A stretch of 64,000 nucleotides of DNA. It comes from Marasmius tenuissimus (Eukaryota > Basidiomycota > Agaricomycetes > Agaricales > Marasmiaceae). Where the stretch lies: contig JAQOTA010000040.1 in assembly GCA_029532415.1 (NCBI GenBank), forward strand, positions 26,848 through 90,847, given 5' to 3'. The notes below the pieces were generated by a model. The model saw nothing but the letters and a program-made list of their open reading frames with translations, searched no databases and was not told the DNA's origin. Made by a program: the position numbers and the translations under genes. Each line of letters starts with the position of its first letter. Positions within the stretch are counted from its first letter, which is position 1. Shown piece after piece: positions 23,754 to 33,889 of the stretch.

Positions 23754-24871
23754 TGGTACGGCGGCAACCCTCACAGTTCATGAATCCCCTTGTCAACCCA
23801 TTCCCTGACCTGTATACTAAGGTTGTGTCTCTGCTATCCAGTTTCTATATATTTCTTCACATAGTCCTGATGTTTCAAGCGTGGTGTATTGATCTGCTCT
23901 GTATCCATATGATACGGACAAATGGAATCTGGTCGATCTCTTCGCATTTATGGTCCGGAAAAGCCGTGAGCGTGTCCCAAATGCCAATGGCACTGTCCCT
24001 CACTGTCCATGTAGGCCGTGGATTCGAGTCGAATTCTCCCTGATTCCAGGGTGACTTCAAAGTGAAATTCATCCGCTTGAGGATGACATCAATGGAGGTC
24101 AGTATCCCTTGGACTGATTTTTCAATGGATAACCCAATTAATTGGACGATCTTAAACCCAAGGACTTTCACTTGTATCTCACTAGTCGCCATTTCAGGAG
24201 AAAGTCGGATTGAATCCACGTAATAAGCGGTTGAAAGCCATCTGCTTTCTTTCGGGTTACTTTCACCTGGTGTGAGGCACATAGTGGCAACCAAGGTGGT
24301 GAGTTGCTCGCTCTACACGCAGGTATCAGACAGATACTGATATCAATTACAGCTCAAATAAACAGGTCACACTCGAGACCATCAAGTGCAACACGGGAGA
24401 GTTTTAACGATACACAATCAGTTAACTTAGTCTGGATCCCACACTGCCTTGACGCCGTACTTCAAGTTATCTCTTTTTTATATATTGAGTTGGATTGCTT
24501 TTATACACCTACATGCTTTTATTGGGCCCGATGGCTGGAATCGCCCACTCGGATAAGCACCGGTAGCATCGAGCGACCTGGTGAAAAAGCATTGGCCCAG
24601 CCGCCCAACGGTCCCAAACGGCCAATGTCTGAAATGACGCAATCTAATCCATTGTTCATCTCTCGCGGGGAAATTCACTCTCAAATGAGAGCAAAGTCAC
24701 TCTTGAACAGTGTGAAATTGCGGAAAATAAACAGAGCGGAAATCACTCTGTTTTCACTCTTTCAGGGTTCACTCAGTATTCAATCGAATGTTGCTCTATA
24801 ACACACCGATACTCGCTCGTTATCAGAGTGAATATACAGAGTGAATTTCACCTCCTCTGGGGCACACAGTG

Positions 24872-26443
24872 CTGGGTGGATGTTGAGTCACAACGCACGT
24901 CGTCGATTTGTCAGCATCCGCAGCGTTCACCACCACCACCACTCTCAGAATCAGATGCTCAGATCTCAGAACTCGGCCCTCGTCTCAGGGTACACCTCAT
25001 GCCTCATGACCATCAACCTTCCGCACAAACGATATTCAAAATCTCAACCGTCAATGACTGGAAGTCCGCAGAGAAAGTATGTACAAAGTCCCGAGTCACT
25101 CAGCCACCTCAAGGGCGCCAACTGCTATGATCTATGTGCTGCTTAGGCGCCTCCCCTGAATTAATTCATACCCTCAGCTCCATGGTACTCAGCGCTCTAA
25201 TCTCAGCCTCAGTCTTACTTATAATCTCCTCGACCCAGATCAATTTGGCTTCTGGCGCGTGGTACGGAGGTGGATAGGTGGAACTGAGCCGAGTCGGTTA
25301 TGTAGCTATTCTTTGAAAGGGCAAGAGCGATGGTTATATAAATGTCTACTAGCGATGCTTAAATGGTAGAAATTAAAGGTAGTTGGTATCACTGACGTCA
25401 TTGATATTTAAAACCCACAAGCACCCACAACTCCCTTTAACTGACTTCCGATGTTTCGGTTTGCTCACGGTACCAAATAATTTCCTAGCCGGTCCCCGGA
25501 AGCGTCTGCCTAATTCGAGTAATTTCGATTTGTGTTTCATGTGATCGCTGACTGCTCAAAGAGAACACACGGCTGATCCACATAAAATGGCACAAGCTCG
25601 AAGATGAGTGATACGAAGCATCGGTAGTCCCCAATCTCTCGTACACCCCGATGTTGAAGCACAATGTTTCGTGGCCCTTTCTTACCTGTCCACAACTATT
25701 ACGGCAGTGGTCTGTCGCAACTGCAAGGTTCCGTACCTTGCATAGCCGCCAGTCAAATTACACACTATGGCACGGGTAAGATCACACTTTGTACCCCGAA
25801 GGCCGTATGGACACCCACTTCGAACAGAGAAGTAGAATCAGGAACATAGTATGTGTATTAGGCCCTATTGGCTCCCATAGCTCGTGCACAAGAATCACAA
25901 GAATACAAATACCATCGTGAATACGAGTGTCATCGCAAGGTGTATTACCATCTTCCAGCCGCCAAGCCTTGGTTACCTTCATGTGCATCGCAGTCGCGGC
26001 CCCCGTTGGTGCAGAGGGTCTCTTCCCTTCGGACTACGCGCATGACACATAGTCGGAGTGGATTGTGCGCTGCGCGATGAGCCAGGAGTCGGTACAGGTG
26101 ATTTGCTCTTAAAGTCGTCAGTCGTATGTACTGACCGTTGCCTTGTCAACACAACAAAAGAGAACCTTTGTACCGTAGACAAATGTCAAAGGCAAACTCG
26201 CAATCTGATTGGCTAACAACTGCAAGTGCTGTGCAACCCCGTGATCGGTTCATGAACTCGCCCGACTGCACGGGCCTGCGAGGAGCCGGCCGCAGGCCGG
26301 GCGACGAGCAGCGCTCCTTTGCTCATTGCGTGCATCCGCAGGGGTCGCTGCTCGTAACTGGTAGAATGCGGCACTGCTGTATATTTGCAGGCGATGACCG
26401 CGAGCTTGGTGCATCCTTTCGTGGGTTTCCCCAAACTTCGGGA
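24872..26443. other. Gap between the CACTA element and the NACHT gene
   Basis: No supportable gene. The segment directly right of the transposon (24880-25145) is open in two frames and contains a CACCACCAC run, but no motif. A GC-rich block at 26255-26370 contains the palindromic GCCGGCCGCAGGC. Confidence 0.4.
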
Positions 26444-29092
26444 TCAAGGCGGGAGGAGAACAGTGAATTGCTTCTTCAGATCCTCAGCTTCCTTTGCAAA
26501 CTCTTCCGGAAAGGTCTGTACAGGGATTCGACCGTCAGTCACTTGAAACGGCATAGCAAAACAAAACGGAAATCCTTGCCTCAATCCATTTCAGGAATTC
26601 CTTCCGACATTCTGTCCTATCGGGTAGCACCACTGGCGAATAGTCTCGCGCTAAATCGAGAAAATTTCGACAGTGCAACAAGAGCTCTCTTCCAAGATGA
26701 CAATGCCGCAGAAGCGATGAACACAACAGACTCCAAAAAATGTAATCCATCTCTTTCCTGTGTTCATCACTCTGAACATCACTCTTGAGGACTGCTCTGA
26801 ATTTAGACACGAAAGTCTTAACAAGTTGCAGACAAGCTTTCTGGTATGAGACATGAGCTGAATCGTTCGATCTCCCTTTGGACAGATCACAGTGACAGTC
26901 GGCGAGCCGAAACGACATTTGACGTGGGTCAGCACTGTCTACCCGGAAGGTCTGACGAGGTTCCACCGTGCACCCGGTGGCAAGAAGAACTGCCCACTGT
27001 ACAATGTAGTGGTTGATGGACACGTTTGGAGAGAGCTCGAGGTGGAAACATTCGGGGCGTTTCGACAACCTGTTCATCAGATGTTCCACGAGATTGGCCG
27101 CGTTTTTGTCTTTCTGTGAGCCATAGTCCAGTCAGTATGAGGCCACCTGAGACATCAGAAAGAGAATTCACACTCACATATCTCTGAATCCAGGACACCA
27201 AGTCCGAGAATGTCTGATCCCAGTTCGGAGAGAGGGTTCTCACTCTCGTGGGATCGGGCCTCAGTTCGGGCCAGAATTGCTGTGGACGATAGTGTAGAAT
27301 ATGTTTACAGAAGAACACAGAGGCGAGGTCAATGTTCCTCAACTCGTCCAACAAGTCCCGAGTTGGTTCACATTGTGAGATGCAGAAGCCAATCCATCCC
27401 GTGAAGAAAATGTTAGTTTTATCAAGGATGAATAGATCGAGGCTGTAAACGCAGAGTTGAGAAGAAGTTGGGGTTCAAATAATAAGTGGTTTCATACCTA
27501 TACGTCCGCATCCGATCCGTTGAGAGCTTCCGAAGCCACCGTTGCGCAATGACATACGTCTGCGTAGTTATGTCAACATAGAAGATGCCCGACCGCAGAA
27601 AGTCAACGAGGAAATCCCTGAATAAGGTGTGGTGCAGCTGAATCTCGTCCTCCACTCCGCGGATGTCCAGCAGTGAATGAATGCCTCGTGTTGTCCGGGC
27701 CACTTGGCCCGGGGGTAGACCTAACAGTAGCTCAATGCATTTGGGTGATGGTGGGAGATAAGGTGGAAGTATGAGAATGACTGCAAGAATGGGGAGAATT
27801 GAGCCGTGGTCGGCACTGGTGCCCAGGATGAGATGGTACAGTGCATCAAGCTCGAAATAGGGCGATGTTCCTGGGAAATAGGGCGATGTTCCTGGGAAAT
27901 AGGGCGATGCTCCTGGGAAATAGGGCGATGTTCCTGGGGGACGAGGTGGATTGTACTCGAGTATGACACGGAGTTGCATGACGGGATGCTGATATGCCAG
28001 CTTGATGAACTTGACAGCAGTCACAGCATAGACAAACTGACCACTGCTCTTCTGAACCAAGGCTGTCAGGTCTTCCTCTGAAGGCCATGGCTTCGGGAAT
28101 CGTAATGAGGTATACTGTGGACTGGTGGAGATCTCCTGAAAGCTGTGAAGGTAATAGCATGTGATGTCTTCGCCAGGCGAGCAGGCGTCATCCAGTGAGA
28201 CGACTTTGGTGAGCCGACCAAGAGGTTCGGCGTCGAAGGCTTCCTGGATCCACGATTCCGGACGACCGCAAATCAGGAATCGCAATGGAAATCGGGACTT
28301 CTTTTCGAAGGCAGATTGGATGATGGCGAGAACGCGTAACTGGGTTTTCTTGTCACTACATTCGTCCAGTCCGTCAATGACGACTATGTTTGCAGCAGGT
28401 GTGAAGATCGTCGGAGTAGAGGAAAAAGTGATTGTCGAGAAGAAAGCCCAAACAGCCTCTAGCGGCGCGAGCAAGCTCCTAGGCCATTCTCGCCAGCTCC
28501 ATCTCGTGGTAGACTCGAGAACTAATTCATTGAATTGATCTTCTATGCTGGCTTCCAAGATGCGAGGGTCTGTCGAAATCTGTTGATCAATAATACGATG
28601 CACGGATGGTGTTGTCGAAACGAGACCATGGGCAATAGTGAGCATGAGGGCGTGAGGGCCATTGCGTTTGGGGTCGGATCGAGAGAAGAAGAACGAGGAC
28701 GCTAGGCGGCCTTCCTTTTCGCACAACGTGGCAATGCTCATGGCAACAGCTGACTTTCCAACGCCGGCGAGACCTGAGACCCAGCAGATGGGATGATCGT
28801 GCCCTTTGGCCAAAATCCACTCATAAATGATCCTGAGAATCTCCTGGCGGGTACCTTCGAGACACTCGCCTCGTTCAAACTGTCGCTCTGCAGTATGGGA
28901 AGCGCCAACGGCCGAAACTGCAGCACGAAGGGTTTTCAGCGCTAGAAAAGAACATTTGGAAGTCAAGACGATTTTGGTCAAAAGGACGGGGTACTGACGA
29001 CTGAAAACCATATTCAAGTCCCTTTGGTTACGAACACCAATCAAGCCCTCTCCTCTAACCTGCTTCGACGAGTGATAACAACCTGCGTTCAT
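26444..29092 (-). CDS. NACHT-domain STAND/NLR-type protein (802 residues)
   Basis: Complement of join(26444..26515, 26580..27113, 27178..27442, 27498..28941, 28999..29092), with all phases in agreement. The NACHT domain starts near residue 85 with the P-loop GLAGVGKSA, then FFFSRSD, and the Walker B-like stretch IVVIDGLDEC near residue 215, then LICGRPE and an HHTLFRDFLVDF winged-helix-type motif. A four-copy PGTSPYF repeat interrupts the region after the ATPase. The C-terminal exons match the partial gene at 1-1217 along their length. The last intron (26516-26579) begins GC. The 57-nt first intron is divisible by three and stop-free, so it could be retained; the start at 29092 is the first ATG in frame. 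No C-terminal WD40, ankyrin or TPR array is present. Such proteins are candidate intracellular recognition switches; ligand and effector are unknown. Confidence 0.85.
27854..27937 (-). repeat. In-frame 21-bp minisatellite, four units
   Basis: Four consecutive 21-bp units differ by a single base (T/C in the third). Because 21 is a multiple of three, they encode a seven-residue repeat (PGTSPYF / PGASPYF) inside the NACHT protein. Copy-number change would alter length without breaking the frame. Confidence 0.9.
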
Positions 29093-31640
29093 GACCTCCC
29101 CTCTGATCTGATCTTCGCTGTGGTTGTTGTTCTGGCACGATGCGTCGTTCACCTGCAATGCCGTCCGCCGCTCTGGGCTGGATAACCAAAAAGCGAAATG
29201 AGCACGGACGGTGGATGAAAGAGATTGATGTCGACCGAAAGAGATGGATGGGAGGGGTGGAAGAGATGACAAGGGGGGACAATTCGAGGTTGTGGAGTTG
29301 GTGGTTCAGTAGCTACCGACGTACCTGGGCTATTCTCGCACGATGATGGGTACACGTTGCGGCCGGCGACGGCGCAAGCTCCGGACAGTTTAGCTGCGCT
29401 AGTATTGACTTCATATGATTTGTACATACATAGTATGCAGTCGGGTGGAAGCCGTGAATTATAATCATTTTAACGTGAGCAAAGTATAAAGTAGTCTCGA
29501 TCCAGACTATAGTGAAAGGTCTGTTTGATTTTCTTTCCTTTCCGACTACCTTGTCCCAGTTTCTTGGCAGCCTCCTGTGCAAGGGAATCTGTGTCTATTA
29601 TGCATATAACCAGGTCCACGGGCCACGACCTCTTAGTCTATCTACTGAAACTAAGTGTGGCGGGAGTCGCTCGACGGCCAGGACTCACTGCTTGGTCTAA
29701 TGTGATCGAAAGGCCTGTAACAGAATAAGTCTCCCATCAAGTCAAAGTGTTCAAGTCTCGTCTGGATCTTTGACAATAGGCATGTTTAAGCTTAGAACCA
29801 TTCAGGCAGAGTTTTGCTTTCTTCCTTGGCTTGTTTCCAGTACTGGATGACAAATGTGAACCAACCTGAGTATTCCTCAATGTGCATGGAATTGAAATGG
29901 GCTGACAATGATATCCTTTGTGCCAGATTTCCCTCCTGTATGCTCAAGGCTCAAGACAATAGTGTTGAACTGTATCTTGGGCATATGAGTTCAGAATTGC
30001 TCTATAGTGGATATGCACTGTGTCTTGCTGTCTGGGGTGTTGGTTGGATATTTAGCACATTGTCTTGGAGCCAAAGCTGGACCATGCACTGACCCATTCT
30101 AAAGGGGCTCTTCATATAGCTGAAAAGTTTGTTGGACTGAATTCAGGCAGCAAGTAAGTGACCAGGCTGGCAGGAGTTTCAGATGGTTGAACTGTTCAGC
30201 TGACAGAGGTTGGGGACTTGCCCGGGGCCAGGAATGGTGAGGTCTGGGGCAGCTCAATTCTCCTGAAGATAGCAACCTTCCAGCTTGCTAGTTTCCCAGG
30301 AATTTGTTACATTTAGACAGTTTGGATGACCCCCTTCCCCCCTGTGACTATGTGACCATCTAAGGAGTTTTCAGGTGGAGGAGATTGTCTGGACTCTGAT
30401 GTGTGACATCTGAATTGATCAAAATGGGTCAGTGGCAGGTATTTGTATAGCTTGGAAGTTTGTTGAGGTTTGTTGTGAATAATCTCCTTGAAATGATGTC
30501 TCACAGCTTGTAGGCCCATGAATAGAGTTCTGCTGCTTGTCACCTGCAGCCTGAGGGAGATTAAGCTTGAAGAAAGACAAGTACTGAGTAGTCCCAACAC
30601 CACTGGAGGTAGGGACATGATGTCCCCCCCCTCCAAATCATTGATAGCTTGGATGCAATTTGCAAACTAGGCTAAAGGACAACTTCAAGGCCCTGGGTAA
30701 AAGTTGACATCTTGGGACTTGAGTGATGGGAAAAATACGGAGATGAAGTTTTGTTTCGATATCCGAGGAGTCTGCAAGAGACATTGATGGTCAGTTGACA
30801 GTACTAGAGATTTCAGAAGCCAAACTGTATTTGAAATACGAACCCGATCCGAATTACCCGATGTGCCTTTATCCATTTGTGGACATTCCCAGACATTTCC
30901 CTTTCAGCCTCTGTCTAATTTCAGGCTTTCCGGCTCCTTACCTCCATTGAAACCCCTCAAGATGCCTGAAGGATCAAGCTCGAGCCTTGATGCTGTAAAG
31001 TGGAGAGTCAGAACCGCGTGATAGGCGCGTGCCGCTGGGATGATATATGTGGTACCACGGAAGTTGCACTGATATGATCCAGAAACTTGTTGAGAGCGGG
31101 CGAACAGACCTCCAGTATAACCCCGCAATCTCAGGTGACTCGTGCGCGCCTCGCTCGAGCCCAGCCATCATTAATCATTACTGATTGCCGAGTCCGGCCG
31201 TCTCCACCCTCTGTACAGCACTGAAAGTACCTTGGGACACGACCGGATTGGTGTATCAGTTACGCAGACTGGACTCTGCGAGATCGCGAAAGGCGCAGGG
31301 CTGGCCAAAGCGTGATTTTGGTCCTTGGTCGAATAGCTCCCCGTCTTGCAAGCTCTCAACAAGCCACTCCAACGCACATAGACATTGAAGTGCTCACCTT
31401 CAACTTGAATGCCATCGGTAAACGGCGAGCTACGAGGATCTCGTTGCCTGGAAAGGAAAGGACGTCAAGACGCTTTCCGTATCAAGATCGGTGTACTCTG
31501 AGTCTTGAGCTGGAGCTTGATGTACGAACGGGACATGTCGTCAGTTGTGGGCGGATCGTATCCCGAGATGGGCACTCCTTGACATGCTAGTATGTGTTCT
31601 GAACGACTGGCAATCTGATACACCTTCCTGCACGTCTTCG
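29093..31640. other. Gene-poor stretch upstream of the NACHT gene
   Basis: No gene is supported. Frames at 29055-29430 are antisense or upstream shadows. The part 29760-30660 has a different, T/G-rich texture with few long frames, suggesting an old inserted repeat, but I found no terminal repeats. Confidence 0.4.
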
Positions 31641-31649
31641 AACGGCGTG

Positions 31650-33420
31650 TTCATCGTTGACCAGAAGAAGCTTTTGGCCATTTCCGGGGCGCTGAGCAGA
31701 ATCTGTCATATTCGAGTTGAAAGATCAAAGAATCGAAGATTGAGAGGTGTTGATAGAGGAGCCTCGTTTGAGTCCCTCGTTTGAATCTGGGTAGCTCTTG
31801 GGTCTCGAGGCTGGCGACCCTCAACGGATAGCAGAAGCAGGGAAAGTGTGAGAAAGCTATAGCCATCGGGTGGGGAGATTTGTGGCCGTCGCGAAGATCC
31901 AGAAGCTTGTGAAGTGCCAGTGCCGCCTTGCCAATATGGTCCACGGCATTCTAAAGAGGACCACATGGTTCAAACCGAGTAGAGATAAGAATGCGAGATA
32001 GAACTCACCGGCGCAATCGTCCCAGCAATAACAAGCCTCTCAGCTGGAGAACTCGTCCAAGAGCCTCCTATGTTCTTGAACGGCGTTATCAGATGCACCT
32101 GAATCCAACGGCATCTTCGTAGGATTCGTCGATAGTACGAATATTCTGTCACCAATACTATTGCTCGTATTGCTCGGCTGGCCTGCTTGAGCACTTCCTG
32201 GATTGGCTTCGGCGTTGGGGAGTGTTGCGACTTGGGCTTTGATGATGTCGCTGGTGGACAGTGCTGAGCGCTGAACGCCTGGCAGAGCACATGAGGCGGG
32301 TTCAGATTTGTCAGCGCTGTCGGAGCCCGCACTACCACCACCACCACTCGCCTGCTCTGCAGTGACTAGAAGTTTGGTGAGATTTAGAATGGGGAGGTCC
32401 GAGGCAACGGTGGGCACCGGTCTGGATATGTTCAGACCCGCTTTCGCCTTTAGCTGGGCCAGAAACACACCACTCGCTTTCGACCCTCGAGAACTAGCCA
32501 GAATGTCCTGAGCTATCCTCACCTACCCGTGAAATATGTTCACCTGAAACTCGTGAATTTGCTCCATCTCGTCCGTTCAACGAGAACCAGCTCACCTGCC
32601 TGAACCGCCAGCGTCTACAGTCCTGATTGCACCCCGTCGCGAACGCCAATCATCGAAACACAGAAAGCAGAACAGAGGATAATCCCCAAAAACACATTCT
32701 TTCCACCAGTGTAATAGGTACATTTGGTGCCGACATCCCTTCCTCCCTTTCCAAAAGCACGTCTGGCAAGGATGCCCTGCCCACCATGGCCGCAATGCAT
32801 TGTTTCCCCCCAGTACCCCGATGAGGACCGTGCCTTTCGCGCGACTGAGAAGCGACCTAACGCAGTCGAAAGCTTCGGTACCGACGAGGCGGACGAGCGT
32901 ATTTGTGAGTGAAGAGTTGCAGTCATTTAGGAAGAGTTGGGCATGGCTAACGAGGGGTCAGCGCAACTCGACACGCTAAAAGATGATGCAGACGTACAGA
33001 TCCTCAACTTTCCAACAACCCTCCCCTGCTTACTCAGAACGAAAGCCCAATCCGGCACCCCCTTTGTCCGTCCCGCGATAACAAATTTGTCCCATAATTC
33101 TATCTTCACTCGTGTACGTGATCGCAGGATTATGCGCATAGAATCGAGGAATACAGGCGACTTGCCCCCAAGTGGAGATTCGTAGGCGTCAGATGTTCCT
33201 GCAGCGAAGGCAATGTCATTTCCTAGGTGTCGAGGTCCGGTGAAGTGGGTGTTCTTCCAGGGAGATCCGCTCGAGTCGGCGATGACACAAACCTCAACCA
33301 ACTCGATCCGCCCACATCCACTCAGACTTGAGAGAACGTTCCCCTCCCGAGCTGTCCATCCAAGTGAAACCAAAACCATTCAGAGAGGGCAGCTGAAATG
33401 GGTGATAATCAACACGACTG
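31650..33420 (-). pseudogene. Possible N-terminal remnant of a second NLR-type gene
   Basis: Three pieces on the minus strand look coding. At 32927-33379 a frame holds ELVEVCVIADSSGSPW, GPRHLGNDIAFAAGTSDAY and SRTRVKIELWDKFVIAG, which is C2-like in its 'RVKIELWDK' strand. It ends in TAA, yet the same frame continues coding-like to about 32615. At 32040-32522 a frame reads ILASSRGSKASGVFLAQLKAKAG and ends in a Ser/Gly-rich region. Around 31940-32085, ERLVIAGTIAP is joined by a GT-AG intron to NAVDHIGKAALALHKLLDL. Agaricomycete NLR proteins often carry a C2-like then helical region before NACHT, and this piece lies on the same strand upstream of the NACHT gene. The link is inference, and the internal stop suggests decay. 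Confidence 0.3.
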
Positions 33421-33889
33421 ACTCCATTACCCCACTCCTTCCCGCTTTTGAACTTTCCAACCCTCCGATACACCTCCCTCAACGTCGCAGAAATTTTGTA
33501 TAGTTACATCACAGATTTGGGTCGTCCCATTTGAGAAGGAAGCGTTTGCGGGGATAGAATCTTCGTTTCCTTGGATGTTCGGATGTTGCGACTAGTTGAC
33601 CTTCACGATAGCGGAGCCGCGAGTTTCCGTGATCGGTGACCAGAGGATGCAACGCGAATGTGTGAACGAGTAGCGAGGTTGGCCTGGATGGGAGGGGACC
33701 ATGTCGTGGATCATGATGCAGATATCGTCTGGGATCATGCAGCGGAGGGCATAGGAGGAATTTGATTGACCTCTCATCAAAGTATGGGCAGTCTGAAATA
33801 GTGAGGTGGCGGATTGACAGGCAGCAAAACAGTAAGTTATCTCGTATGCTGGGCCGGATGTTGGAAATGGAATGCTCGGACTTCAACTT

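Larger units (their letters stand above)
15923..24871. mobile_element. CACTA (EnSpm/Tnp2-type) DNA transposon, about 8.95 kb
   Basis: The left end reads CACTATGGGCCCCAG and the complement of the right end reads CACTGTGTGCCCCAG; both continue with GA(N)GAGTGAAA/GGTGAAA-TCACTC for about 33 bases. Subterminal copies of CACTCTGT/ACAGAGTGA are dense at 15945-16010, 16800-16930 and 24670-24850. The interior holds a Tnp2 transposase gene (-), a coiled-coil gene (+) and a third gene (+). Flanking bases are TGC on the left and CTG on the right, so the 3-bp duplication is not exact, although GCTG occurs at both borders with a one-base offset. Two other inverted-repeat elements have inserted into the left half. 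Confidence 0.85.

Noticed and set aside
26138..26788. 216-residue open frame on the plus strand
   Set aside because: It overlaps the last exons of the NACHT gene in antisense, has no motif, and the minus-strand exons match a paralogue.
27854..27937. CRISPR-like array
   Set aside because: The units are directly adjacent without spacers and encode an in-frame peptide repeat, so this is a minisatellite; the window is also eukaryotic.
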